From NCBI GenBank assembly GCA_900546115.1, contig URBQ01000017.1:1-52918 (forward strand): a stretch of 52,918 nucleotides of DNA, given 5' to 3'. The notes below the pieces were generated by a model. The model was given only the letters and a program-made list of their open reading frames with translations, was not told the DNA's origin and searched no databases. This stretch comes from an uncultured Collinsella sp. (lineage in GTDB: Bacteria > Actinomycetota > Coriobacteriia > Coriobacteriales > Coriobacteriaceae). This document shows, piece after piece, positions 23,218-32,466 of this stretch. Within the stretch, counting starts at the first letter, position 1, and each line of letters opens with the position of its first letter. Position numbers and translations under genes: made by a program.

Positions 23218-26049
23218 CTACTCCCCCAGCAGAGCCTTCTCCGGTGTGATGGGCAGCCAGCGCACCTGGTGGCCGGTGGCGTGTGCGACGGCCGAGGCCA
23301 CGGCGGCGAGCGGCGTGTTGATGACGACCTCGCCGATCGACTTGGCGCCAAACGGACCCGTCGGCTCGTAGCTCGGCTCAAAGGCCACGCGAATGCTGCC
23401 GATATCCAGGCGCGTGGGCAGCTTGTAGCTCATAAAGTTGCCGGTGCGCAGGCGGCCACGGTCGTCGTGCTCGACGATCTCGTAGAGCGCATGACCGATA
23501 CCCTGGGCAATGCCGCCCTCGGCCTGGACGCGCGCGAGCGCCTCGTTGATCACGGTGCCGCAGTCGACGGCCGCCGCGTAGTCCACCACGGTCACCTTGC
23601 CGGTGGCCTTGTCGACCTCGACCTCGGCAATGCCGGCCATAAACGGCGGGGGCGAAACGGGCAGGCAGGCAGAGGCGTGCGAGGTCAGCGCGTCGCCGCC
23701 CGCGATGTTCTTGACGCATAGGTTGGCAAATTCGCGCAGCGTGAGGTAGCGGTTCTGCTCACGAGCGGCACGCTCGTCGGACAGGCGCACGTACTGGCCG
23801 TCGAAGACCACGTCGGCGGCGTCAACGTCCCACATCTGAGCGGCCTTGGCGCAAATCTTCTCGCGCAGCTCGGTCGCGGCGTTCTTGGCGGCAAGGCCCG
23901 TCACGTAGGTACCAGAGCTCGCGTACGAGCCGGCGTCGAACGGCGACACGTCGGTGTCCACGCCGCGCACCACGATCAGCGAGCTCTCCACGCCCAGCTC
24001 CTCGGCGGCAATCTGCGCCAGGATCGTGTCGACGCCCATGCCGTTATCGGTGGCGCCGGTGCCGATGGTAATGAAGCCGTCCTCTTCCAGGCGCATGTCG
24101 ATGCCGGCGATGTCCACGTTGGAAATGCCCGAGCCCTGCATGGTGAGCGCGCAGCCCAGGGCGCGCACGCGGTCGCCCAGATCGACGGCCAGCGGCTTAT
24201 CGCGCCAACCGATCATATCCATCGCGCGCAGCAGGCAGCGGTCGAGCGCGCAGGCGTTGAGCCTCTCGTTGTAGTACTGCGGCATGATCTCGCCCTCGCG
24301 CACGATGTTCTTAAGGCGCAGGTCGGCGGGGTCCATGTGCAGCATGTCGGCGAGCTCGTTGACGGCGCTCTCCACGGCAAACTGGCCCTGGGTGGCACCG
24401 TAGCCACGATACGCACCGCCACGGTTGGTATTGGTGTAGACGGCGTCCCAGCTAAAGCGGCTCGCCTTCACGTGGTTGTAGATGGGCAGGCTCTTGTGGC
24501 CCGAAAGGCCGATCGTCGTGGTGGCGTGCTCGCCATAGGCGCCGGCGTTGGACAGCGTGTGCAGGTCGATGGCCGTGATGGTGCCGTCGTTCATGGCGCC
24601 CAGCTTAACGGTCATCTGCATCTGGTGGCGCGAGTTGCCCGCAGTGATGGTCTCCTCACGGGTGTAGCAGCAGTAGCTCGGACGGCCGGTCTGCTGCGTC
24701 ACAAACGCAACGAAGATCTCGCAGCAGCCCGTCTGCTTGGAGCCAAAGCCACCGCCGATGCGCGGCTTAATGACCTGCACCTGCGACTGCGGAATGTCGA
24801 GCGACTGCGCGACCATGCGGCGCACGTGGAAGGGCACCTGCGTAGAGGTGGTCACCGAGATGCGTCCGAATGCGTCAGTCGTCGCGAAGGCACGGAAGGT
24901 CTCCATGGGCGCGGTCTGCGTGGCCTGGCTGGTGTAGGTGCGCTCAAAGACGATGTCGCTCTGGGCGAAGGCCTCGTCAAGGTCGCCAAAATCGCTGGTA
25001 CCGCTGCACACCAGGTTGCGCGGGACATCGCCGCCCTGCGGGAACATAAAGGTCACGTCGCCCTCGGGGTGGACCACGATGTCGTTATCGAGCGCCTGGG
25101 TAAAGTCGAGCAGGGGCTCGAGCACCTCGTAGTCGACCTTGATGAGCTTGAGCGCCTTGTCTGCGGCCTCCTCGGTCTCGGCGGCGACGATCGCCACCTC
25201 TTCGTTTTGGTAACGGACGAGGTTCTCGAGGATCAAGCGGTCGTAGGGACTCGGCTGCGGATAGCTCTGACCGGCGATGGTAAAGCGGCGCTTGGGCACG
25301 TCCTCATAGGTGTAGACTCCCACGACGCCCGGCACCTTCAGGGCGCGAGACGTGTCGATGGAGCAGATCTTGGCGCGGGCATACGGGCTGCGCTTGAGCT
25401 TAACGATGAGCGCGCCGGCGGGCACCATATCGCCCGTGTAGACGGGACGGCCCTCGAGCAGGGCCTTCGAGTCCTTCTTAGGCTGCTTATGGGTGATCTG
25501 CTTGTACGAGACACCGTCGCAGCTAGTGTCGTTGACCGGCAGCTCGGGCATCTCAAAGCCCACCTGCACGCCGGACTCGTTAAGGAAGCGGACGATGGCG
25601 CGCAGCTGGCTCTCGTAGCCGCTGCAGCGGCAGAGGTTGCCGGCCAGCTGGCGCGAGAGCTCCTCGCGCGTGGCGACGAGGCTCGGGTCCTCCTTGGCGG
25701 CGCGGGCGAGCGCCAGCACGTTCATGATGAGGCCGGGGGCGCAAAAACCGCACTGCTCAGCGCCTTCGGCAGCCATCGCACGGGCGAGCGCCTCAGACTC
25801 GGCCTTGAGGCCCTCGAGCGTGGTGACCGAGCGGCCCTCAACACGGGCGGCGGGAACCGAGCAGCTCAGCACCGGGTCGCCATCGAGCCACACCGTGCAC
25901 AGGCCGCAGTTGGTGGTCTCGCAGGCACAGCGCACCGACGCGCAGCCCTGCTCGCGCAGCAGCGCAAAGAGCATGGTGTCGGGGGCAATCTGAACCTTGA
26001 CTTTGCGGCCGTTGAGCGTAAAGGAAAGATCGATGAGTTTGGCAGCCAT
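23218..26049 (-). CDS. Molybdenum hydroxylase, fused [2Fe-2S] and molybdopterin subunits (xanthine dehydrogenase type)
   Basis: A 943-residue fusion. Residues 1-155 form the small iron-sulfur subunit: a plant-type cluster with Cys at about 36-51 (GCASVRCACETTNCGLC) and the second cluster with CGFC near 98 and CRCSGY near 140. Residues ~190-943 are the large molybdopterin subunit, with GGGFGSKQ for cofactor binding and the catalytic Glu in FGAKSIGE near the C-terminus. The family hydroxylates purines or other N-heterocycles. Its start overlaps the FAD-subunit stop as TAATG. Iron-sulfur/Mo fusions with a separate FAD subunit include selenium-dependent hydroxylases; the nearby selD and yedF make that possible here but substrate and Se dependence are inference. 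Confidence 0.9.
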   Translation of the reverse strand: MAAKLIDLSFTLNGRKVKVQIAPDTMLFALLREQGCASVRCACETTNCGLCTVWLDGDPVLSCSVPAARVEGRSVTTLEGLKAESEALARAMAAEGAEQCGFCAPGLIMNVLALARAAKEDPSLVATREELSRQLAGNLCRCSGYESQLRAIVRFLNESGVQVGFEMPELPVNDTSCDGVSYKQITHKQPKKDSKALLEGRPVYTGDMVPAGALIVKLKRSPYARAKICSIDTSRALKVPGVVGVYTYEDVPKRRFTIAGQSYPQPSPYDRLILENLVRYQNEEVAIVAAETEEAADKALKLIKVDYEVLEPLLDFTQALDNDIVVHPEGDVTFMFPQGGDVPRNLVCSGTSDFGDLDEAFAQSDIVFERTYTSQATQTAPMETFRAFATTDAFGRISVTTSTQVPFHVRRMVAQSLDIPQSQVQVIKPRIGGGFGSKQTGCCEIFVAFVTQQTGRPSYCCYTREETITAGNSRHQMQMTVKLGAMNDGTITAIDLHTLSNAGAYGEHATTTIGLSGHKSLPIYNHVKASRFSWDAVYTNTNRGGAYRGYGATQGQFAVESAVNELADMLHMDPADLRLKNIVREGEIMPQYYNERLNACALDRCLLRAMDMIGWRDKPLAVDLGDRVRALGCALTMQGSGISNVDIAGIDMRLEEDGFITIGTGATDNGMGVDTILAQIAAEELGVESSLIVVRGVDTDVSPFDAGSYASSGTYVTGLAAKNAATELREKICAKAAQMWDVDAADVVFDGQYVRLSDERAAREQNRYLTLREFANLCVKNIAGGDALTSHASACLPVSPPPFMAGIAEVEVDKATGKVTVVDYAAAVDCGTVINEALARVQAEGGIAQGIGHALYEIVEHDDRGRLRTGNFMSYKLPTRLDIGSIRVAFEPSYEPTGPFGAKSIGEVVINTPLAAVASAVAHATGHQVRWLPITPEKALLGE

Positions 26050-26963
26050 TAGCGCACCTCGCTAGAATCGACGCCGGGCACGCGGCGGCAGGAATACTCG
26101 TCCGTGGCGTGCTTGGGAATCTGCACGCCCTCGAGCTCGCGGGCAAGCGCGGCCGAAAGCTCGATGCCGGCGGCGCGGCGCACGGCCTGAATCGCCAGCG
26201 GGGCCGAGATGCGGCGGCGGTACTCGGCCGAGCCCCACATGTTGGTGCCATAGCTCAGCGCGCGCACGGACGCGGCCAGGGCGCGCAGCTCGTCCTCGGA
26301 AGGCTGTTCGCTCTCGAGGCCGCATGCCTCGCCCTGCAGCAGGGTCGCACGCAGCGGGCGGGCACCCACGGTGACATGCCAGCTGTTATCCCACCAGGCG
26401 GCGGTAACGTTTAGAGAGGGGAAGTCGGTCGCGGCCTTGCGCACGGCCTCGTAGCTCGCGCGGTAATCGTGCTTAACGACCACGACGCGCTCGATCACGT
26501 CGCGCACATAGCCCATGTTCACAAACTCGGCGAGCGGCACGCGGCCGGCGCCCGTCAGCTCAACATAGGAATCGAGCGCGAGGAAGGCGGAAAGCACGTC
26601 CGAAAAACCAAAGCGGCCGTAGATGCTGCCACCCACCGTGGCGGTATTGCGAAGCTGCACGCCCACGATGTCGTGAACGGCAAACTCAAATACGTTGTTG
26701 ACGAGCGCGTTGAGCTCGGCATGGCACTCGAGCTGGCGCAGGGTGCACATGGCACCGATGCGAAACTCGGTCTCGGTCTCCTCGATCTGATCGAGTCCGC
26801 AGGCCGAAAGGTCAATCGCCGTCGCCACGCGACGCGATCCCAGGCGCATCCAGATGCCGCCGCCCACAATCTTGTTGTTGCGGTTCTTCTGCAAGAGCTC
26901 ATAGGCTTCGGCCGCGTTTCCAACACGGACGTAGGTACCGAACTTGAGCACGTTCTCCCCCAT
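26049..26963 (-). CDS. FAD-binding subunit of the molybdenum hydroxylase
   Basis: A 304-residue FAD-binding domain protein of the molybdopterin dehydrogenase family, passing electrons from the iron-sulfur clusters to an acceptor. The N-terminal FAD segment has KIVGGGIWMRLG and the second has VQLRNTATVGGSIYGRFGFSD. The C-terminal CO-dehydrogenase flavoprotein domain covers about 180-285. ATG 26963 is used; a GTG four codons later has a better GGGGGAG site. First gene of the two-gene operon, coupled to the catalytic subunit by a 1-base overlap. Confidence 0.88.
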   Translation of the reverse strand: MGENVLKFGTYVRVGNAAEAYELLQKNRNNKIVGGGIWMRLGSRRVATAIDLSACGLDQIEETETEFRIGAMCTLRQLECHAELNALVNNVFEFAVHDIVGVQLRNTATVGGSIYGRFGFSDVLSAFLALDSYVELTGAGRVPLAEFVNMGYVRDVIERVVVVKHDYRASYEAVRKAATDFPSLNVTAAWWDNSWHVTVGARPLRATLLQGEACGLESEQPSEDELRALAASVRALSYGTNMWGSAEYRRRISAPLAIQAVRRAAGIELSAALARELEGVQIPKHATDEYSCRRVPGVDSSEVR

Positions 26964-27026
26964 CTCTTCACTTGTCCAGTACCTCTTAGTGTACCAAACG
27001 AGGACGCACGACCCTCGCCGCCACAG

Positions 27027-27058
27027 AAAAAGGCCCCCAGCCGAAATAGCTGGGAGCC
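27027..27058 (-). terminator. Rho-independent terminator of gdhA
   Basis: GGCCCCCAGC/GCTGGGAGCC stem (27032-27058, one mismatch) followed on the minus strand by TTTTT, 26 bases after the gdhA stop. Confidence 0.88.
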
Positions 27059-27083
27059 TCATCAATGCTATGTCGAGCTGAAT

Positions 27084-28439
27084 CTAGCAGACACCCTGGG
27101 CGAGCATGGCGTCGGCGACCTTCAGGAAGCCGGCGATGTTGGCGCCCATGACAAAGTTGCCCTCCTCGCCGTACTCCTTGGCGGTGTCGTCCACGTTGTG
27201 GAACATGCCGCGCATGAGCTGTTCGAGCTTGCCGTCGACCTCCTCGAAGGTCCAGGACAGGTGCTCGGCGTTCTGGCTCATCTCCAGGCCGGACACGAGC
27301 ACGCCGCCGGCGTTGGCAGCCTTACCGGGCATAAAGACGACGCCGTTCTCCTGGAAGTAGGTCGTGGCCTCGATGGTCGTGGGCATGTTCGCGCCCTCGC
27401 CGACCACCTTGCAGCCGTTGGCGACGAGCGCCTGGGCGTCCTCAAGCAGCAGCGTGTTCTCGCGAGCGCAGGGCAGCGCGATGTCGCAGGGAAGCTGCCA
27501 CACGCCGCGGCCGTCGCCCTCGTGCCACACGGCATTGGGCTTCTCGTCGACGTACATAGCGAGCGTAACGCCCTTGTCGTGGCCGGAGCGCTTCTTGTTG
27601 TAGACGTGCTCGAGCACGGTGTAGTCGATGCCGTCGGGATCCTCGACCCAGCCGTGGGTGTCGGAGCAGGCCAGCACCTTGCCGCCGAGCTGGGAGACCT
27701 TCTGGACGGCATAGATAGCAACGTTGCCGGAACCGTGAACGACGACGTTCTTGCCCCCGAAGGACTCGCCGCGGCTCTTGAGGTACTCGTCCACAAAGTA
27801 GACCAGGCCGTAGCCGGTGGCCTCGGTACGGGCGAGCGAGCCGCCAAAGGAGAGGCCCTTGCCGGTGAGGACGCCGGTCCACTCGTTGGTCAGGCGCTTG
27901 TACTGACCGAACATGTAGGCAACCTCGCGGCCGCCAACGCCCAGGTCGCCGGCGGGAACGTCGGTGTTGGGGCCGATGTGGCGGTAGAGCTCGGTCATGA
28001 AGGACTGGCAGAAGTGCATGATCTCGTTGTTGGACTTGCCCTTGGGGTCAAAGTCGGAGCCGCCCTTGCCGCCGCCCATGGGAAGGGTGGTCAGGCTGTT
28101 CTTAAGAATCTGCTCCAGACCCAGGAACTTGAGCATACCCAGGGTGACCGTCGGGTTAAAGCGCAGGCCGCCCTTGTAGGGCCCAATGGCAGAGTTGAAC
28201 TCGACGCGGTAACCGCGGTTGACCTGGACCTTGCCCTGGTCGTCGACCCAGGGAACACGGAACATAACGATGCGCTCGGGCTCGACGAGGCGCTCCAGTA
28301 GGGCGGCCTCCTCGTACTCGGGATGGGCGTCGAGCGCCGGCTGGATGGTGCCGAGGATCTCGGTCGCGGCCTGGATGAACTCAGGCTGCTCGGGATAGCG
28401 GGCCTTGAGCTCGTCGAGAACTTTCTGCGTGTAGCTCAT
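27084..28439 (-). CDS. gdhA: NADP-type glutamate dehydrogenase
   Basis: Hexameric class I enzyme forming glutamate from 2-oxoglutarate and ammonium. The substrate region has YKGGLRF and the active-site lysine in PMGGGKGGSDFDP; the dinucleotide fold follows with VHGSGNVAIYA. The 451-residue length is typical of the ~450-residue NAD(P) group. ATG 28439 has GGAGGAAG directly upstream; the upstream extension to 28487 has no support. A single-gene unit with its own terminator; a TATTAT -10-like sequence lies about 75 bases before the ATG. Confidence 0.95.
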   Translation of the reverse strand: MSYTQKVLDELKARYPEQPEFIQAATEILGTIQPALDAHPEYEEAALLERLVEPERIVMFRVPWVDDQGKVQVNRGYRVEFNSAIGPYKGGLRFNPTVTLGMLKFLGLEQILKNSLTTLPMGGGKGGSDFDPKGKSNNEIMHFCQSFMTELYRHIGPNTDVPAGDLGVGGREVAYMFGQYKRLTNEWTGVLTGKGLSFGGSLARTEATGYGLVYFVDEYLKSRGESFGGKNVVVHGSGNVAIYAVQKVSQLGGKVLACSDTHGWVEDPDGIDYTVLEHVYNKKRSGHDKGVTLAMYVDEKPNAVWHEGDGRGVWQLPCDIALPCARENTLLLEDAQALVANGCKVVGEGANMPTTIEATTYFQENGVVFMPGKAANAGGVLVSGLEMSQNAEHLSWTFEEVDGKLEQLMRGMFHNVDDTAKEYGEEGNFVMGANIAGFLKVADAMLAQGVC

Positions 28440-28650
28440 GCTTCCTCCAATTGATGGAAAAGAAAGGTGTCGTTCGCGGCGCCCCATGCGCCGTGAGCTT
28501 TATCGAGTATGGATAATATCGCACTGTTGCTACAAAGTTACGAATAAGGCAACGAGCGGATGTTTCATTTTGATTACGATGCAGGTAGATAGCTTTTTGA
28601 CCGCCTGACGAGCAAATCGCGTGTTTCGAAGCTGTTTCCCGCACGTTTCG

Positions 28651-28689
28651 AAACCACCACAAAGGGGACAGGCACCTTTGTGGTGGTTT
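28651..28689. repeat. Perfect 15-bp hairpin after tRNA-Sec, AAAGGG/CCTTT type
   Basis: AAACCACCACAAAGG (28651-28665) and its exact inverse (28675-28689) enclose GGACAGGCA. It begins 14 bases downstream of the tRNA-Sec 3' end in transcript direction, so it may end the selA-selB-selC transcript, although the following bases are only moderately T-rich. Confidence 0.75.
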
Positions 28690-28702
28690 TGGCGAGATGC
28701 GT

Positions 28703-28799
28703 TGGCGGGAACGGATGTGAATCGAACACATCCAAGACGTTTTGCACGCCTCACAACGGTTTTGAAGACCGCGGGGCCCACCGGAGCCCATCCGCTCCC
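28703..28799 (-). tRNA. selC: tRNA-Sec (anticodon UCA)
   Basis: The 97-nt gene has the enlarged 8-bp acceptor (GGGAGCGG with CCGTTCCC, one wobble), a 3' CCA, anticodon loop CTTCAAA giving UCA, an extended D stem and a long variable arm. These are the hallmarks of bacterial selenocysteine tRNA. It directly follows selB in the same direction, completing a selA-selB-selC set. Confidence 0.97.
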
Positions 28800-28861
28800 A
28801 AACGTGGCGGTATTTTACCAAACCCAACAGACCACAACCGAAAAGAGCGATGCGGAAACCG

Positions 28862-30826
28862 CTAACGCAGCGATCTCAGACCGCCGGACTCCTTGTCGAG
28901 TACTGTAAAGCGCACGGCATCCAGGTGCTCCAAGATGCTAATGGTTCGTTTGCGCGACACGCCCAGGGCTTCGCGCAGCACACTCGTGGTGGCGGCGCCG
29001 CCAGCAGCCTCGATAGCCGTCGCAACAACCTCACGCGCATGGGCCTCGGCAGCGGCGGACAAGGCAACGTCGCGCTCGACCTTAACGATCGAGTGGTTGA
29101 GCGAAAGCTCGCGCAGTACACGCGTCATGGTGTCGCGATCGAGCTGCAACTGTTCGCTCACCTCGGGAAGCGTCGGCGCATTAAGACCGGCCTCATCCAG
29201 CAGGGCCACGATACGCTGGCCAGCCTCGCGCACCACGCGTATCGCCGCGGCGGCGGAATGCGGGTCGAACACCTCGGCACCGTCGACGGCGCACACGCCA
29301 CGTGCACAGCCCTCGGCAATAAGTGCCATCGCGACATCGTTACCGGCGCCCGGCCAAGCCGCGTGCGCGACCGCACCGGACGTAAAGCCGATCTCTTTGG
29401 GAGCCGCCGCGTGCATGGAGGACAAGGCCGCAGCCAGCACATCCATTGCAGCATCGAGAGCCGAGGCATCTGCGTAGAGCACCGCACCGCCCGCAGCAAG
29501 CTCGCACACGGCAGCCTGGTCCACAAGCCCACGCAAAACGATCTCGACCTCGCCGGTAACAAGATCGAGCGCTGCGGCAACACCGGCAGCAGCAACAGGC
29601 AGCGTTTGCAGCGCCAGCCACGCGTGTACGCCGTCCGCGACATCTCCGGACTCAAGCGCCGCATACAACGCGCGCTCCCCCGCCGACAGGACCCGCGCGC
29701 GGCGACAACGCGATAGCAGGACGCGTCCGCCGCCAAGCAGCGAAATCGGCGAATACGACAGAATGACGGCATGATCGCCGGCGCGCAACGGCAGCGGCCG
29801 TTCCAGGCGCACCTGCACCACACGCGTCTCGCCGACCGCAATAGGCGGCTCGTCGTCTAAAAGCATAATGCGGCCGAGCACCTCAGCCGTGCCCGCCATA
29901 ACGTGCACGCGTGTACCCGAAGCAAGAACGCCGGCTCGCACGCCATCGCGCCCCACATATGTCAGTTGCATCAAAAAGCGCAGCGTCTGGCCCACGCGAC
30001 CCTCGACGCCGAGCATCTCGCCGCGCTTGAGGCCCGCCACGCCATCGCCCACCAGGTTCAGGGCGACGCGCTGGCCGGGAACCGCGCACTGGGTATCCCC
30101 GTGAACCTGCACCCCGCGCACGCGACAGCGCGTTTGCGACGGCAGCGCAACGAGCTCATCGCCAACCGAAACGGGACCGTCGTGCAGCGTACCCGTCACG
30201 ACGGTTCCGGTGCCGCGGATGCTAAAGCAACGGTCGATGGGAAGACGGGGCGCGGCGCCCGAGCCAGCGGTCGCCTCCAGATGCTCCGACCAGCACGAAC
30301 AAACCGTGTTATCGAGCGTCGTAAGCAGCTCGTCCAGGCCCTCGCCCGTCTTGGAGGACACCGGCACTATAGAGGCACCCGCAAACACGGTCCCGTCCAG
30401 AAACGCCTCGACATCGAGCTCCGCCAGCGCGGCAATCTCGTGGTCGGCCAAATCGCGCATCGTGAGTGCGACGACCATGCGCGTCACACCCAACAGCTCC
30501 AGAACCCGAACGTGCTCGCGGGTCTGCGGCATCACGCCCTCAACGGCCGAAACCGCCAGCAACGCAACGTCCACGCCGGTGGCGCCCTGCACCATGGCGC
30601 GCAGATAGTGCGCATGCCCGGGTACGTCGACCAAGCCGACAAGCTTGCCGCTGGGAAGCTCGAGCTCGCCAAAGCCGAGCTCAGTGGTCATGCCTCGGCG
30701 CCGTTCGACCTCCAGACGGTCGGGATTTTTGCCGGTCAGCGCCTCGATAAGGGCCGACTTTCCGTGGTCGACGTGTCCTGCCGTTCCGACGATAACGGGA
30801 CATTCGACAAGCTCGCGCGCGGTCAT
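28862..30826 (-). CDS. selB: Selenocysteine-specific elongation factor SelB
   Basis: Delivers Sec-tRNA to UGA codons by binding the mRNA SECIS hairpin. The GTPase G1 motif is GTAGHVDHGKSALIEALTG, with G3 DVPGH; the G4 motif reads TMRD instead of the usual TK/NKxD, a possible departure in guanine recognition. EF-Tu-like domains II-III follow, and the C-terminal third contains winged-helix repeats for SECIS binding (near LSLNHSIVKVERDVALS). ATG 30826 overlaps the selA TGA by 4 bases, so translation is coupled; the upstream in-frame extension lies inside selA. 654 residues is normal. Confidence 0.95.
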   Translation of the reverse strand: MTARELVECPVIVGTAGHVDHGKSALIEALTGKNPDRLEVERRRGMTTELGFGELELPSGKLVGLVDVPGHAHYLRAMVQGATGVDVALLAVSAVEGVMPQTREHVRVLELLGVTRMVVALTMRDLADHEIAALAELDVEAFLDGTVFAGASIVPVSSKTGEGLDELLTTLDNTVCSCWSEHLEATAGSGAAPRLPIDRCFSIRGTGTVVTGTLHDGPVSVGDELVALPSQTRCRVRGVQVHGDTQCAVPGQRVALNLVGDGVAGLKRGEMLGVEGRVGQTLRFLMQLTYVGRDGVRAGVLASGTRVHVMAGTAEVLGRIMLLDDEPPIAVGETRVVQVRLERPLPLRAGDHAVILSYSPISLLGGGRVLLSRCRRARVLSAGERALYAALESGDVADGVHAWLALQTLPVAAAGVAAALDLVTGEVEIVLRGLVDQAAVCELAAGGAVLYADASALDAAMDVLAAALSSMHAAAPKEIGFTSGAVAHAAWPGAGNDVAMALIAEGCARGVCAVDGAEVFDPHSAAAAIRVVREAGQRIVALLDEAGLNAPTLPEVSEQLQLDRDTMTRVLRELSLNHSIVKVERDVALSAAAEAHAREVVATAIEAAGGAATTSVLREALGVSRKRTISILEHLDAVRFTVLDKESGGLRSLR

Positions 30827-32280
30827 CGACGCAAACCTGCCCGCACGGCATCCGCCAACGCAGACGCACACAGGTCAAGGTCGGTGTCGCGCAAAAGCGT
30901 GCGAACGTCAAAAAGCACCTGGTCGTGCCGCACGCGCGTCACAACCGGCGTATCGGGCTCCTGTACCATAGCGCGCTTTAGGCCATCGGCGGATAGACGC
31001 CCATCGACGGGACAGACGGCAACGCAAAAAGTTGGGAGCTCGACGGTCGGCAGCGAACCGCCGCCCGGAGCAGACACGCCCTCGACAACCTGCAGCTCCA
31101 CCGCCTCCTCACACTGAGACTCGCGAAGCTTGCGCAGCATGCGGTCATGCAGGCGCTTGGCCTGACGCTCGAGCGGAGCCGGCGCGCCGGAAAGCATGTT
31201 GAGCACCGGGATCTCCCGATGCGCTGTATCGGATCCGGTCACATACAGGCGCAAAGTGGCCTCGAGCGCCGCGAGCGTGAGCTTGCCGGGGCGAAGCGCG
31301 CGCATAAGCGGATGCGAGGCACAGGCGGCGATTACCTGGGCGCTACCGAGAATAATGCCCGCTTGCGAGGCGCCGAGCAGCTTGTCGCCCGAGCACGAGA
31401 CGACGTCAACGCCGGCGCAAAGCGAGGCGGACGTGGGCTTCTCCCCAGCATCGACGAGCACCTCATCTGTAAGCAAAGCGCCCGAGCCCTGGTCCTCGTA
31501 CAGTAACAGCCCGTGCTCATGCGCCAGCGCAGAAAGCTCCGCCGCGGAAACCTCCTCGTGGAAACCCTCGATACGGTAGTTAGAAGGATGAACTTTCAAG
31601 ATCATCGCCGTATTGGGCGTAATGGCGCTTCGGTAATCATCCAGATGCGTGCGGTTGGTGGAGCCCACCTCGACAAGCTTGGCACCCGAAGCCGCCATGA
31701 TATCGGGAATGCGGAAGCTGCCGCCCACCTCGACAAGCTCGCCACGGCTCACGATGACCTCTTTGCCGCTTGCATGCGCGGCAAGCACCAGCAGCACCGC
31801 CGCGGCGTTGTTGTTGACAACCAGGGCGTCCTGCGCCCCCGTGAGCGTGCGCAGCAGACGCGCGGCATGCTCTTTGCGGCCCCCGCGAGCGCAGGTTGAG
31901 ACGTCATACTCAAGCGTGCTGTAACCTCGGGCGACATCGGTCACCGCCTGCACCGCCGCGGGAGCGAGCGGAGCGCGGCCCAGATTGGTGTGAATCACAA
32001 CGCCCGTCGCGTTGACGGCAGGGCGCAGGGTCGGCAGCGACAGGCGATGGGTCCGCTGCTCAATTGCCAAGGCGAGCTCGCGCTTGTTCCTTGCAGGGGC
32101 GCCGGAGCGAATCGCCGCGCGCTCGGCATCGAGCTCGGCGTCAATCGCCTCGCGTACCATCGTGTCGCCTGCATCGCCAGCAGCCTTCATGACCGGCCAC
32201 TCGGCAAGCAGCTCGTGAACGGCGGGAATGGAACGCAGGCGGCCGCGCACCTCGGCAGACATGGATTCGCAGTCGCTCAT
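30823..32280 (-). CDS. selA: L-seryl-tRNA(Sec) selenium transferase
   Basis: PLP enzyme converting seryl-tRNA-Sec to selenocysteinyl-tRNA using selenophosphate from SelD. The Schiff-base lysine lies in CSGDKLLGASQAG, preceded by LLLYEDQGSGALL. The N-terminal domain (about 1-70) matches the tRNA-binding helix region. ATG 32280 is chosen: AAGG is eight bases upstream, and it begins MSDCES; the longer frame to 32331 has no site. 485 residues is typical of bacterial SelA. Coupled to selB by a 4-base overlap. Confidence 0.95.
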   Translation of the reverse strand: MSDCESMSAEVRGRLRSIPAVHELLAEWPVMKAAGDAGDTMVREAIDAELDAERAAIRSGAPARNKRELALAIEQRTHRLSLPTLRPAVNATGVVIHTNLGRAPLAPAAVQAVTDVARGYSTLEYDVSTCARGGRKEHAARLLRTLTGAQDALVVNNNAAAVLLVLAAHASGKEVIVSRGELVEVGGSFRIPDIMAASGAKLVEVGSTNRTHLDDYRSAITPNTAMILKVHPSNYRIEGFHEEVSAAELSALAHEHGLLLYEDQGSGALLTDEVLVDAGEKPTSASLCAGVDVVSCSGDKLLGASQAGIILGSAQVIAACASHPLMRALRPGKLTLAALEATLRLYVTGSDTAHREIPVLNMLSGAPAPLERQAKRLHDRMLRKLRESQCEEAVELQVVEGVSAPGGGSLPTVELPTFCVAVCPVDGRLSADGLKRAMVQEPDTPVVTRVRHDQVLFDVRTLLRDTDLDLCASALADAVRAGLRR

Positions 32281-32358
32281 GAAAAGCCTTTCGACATGTT
32301 CAATAAAAAGCTGGTCCCCCGCGATCGTCATCGGGCAAATAAATACCGGCGCGCACGC

Positions 32359-32443
32359 AAAAGGGACAGGTCCATTATGGCAGCTCGTGACAAGACGTCG
32401 AAGCGCCTCGTCTAAAACCTGCCAAAATAAACCTGTCCCTTTT
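32359..32443 (-). repeat. Long hairpin between focA-type gene and selA
   Basis: AAAAGGGACAGGT (32359-32371) is exactly inverted at 32431-32443, and TGGCAG/CTGCCA arms (32378-32383 and 32419-32424) lie inside. On the minus strand TTTTGCG follows, so it may terminate the upstream transporter transcript. It shares the GGGACAGG core with the other hairpins. Confidence 0.7.
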
Positions 32444-32466
32444 TGGTCGGTTATGGCTTGGTGGCT

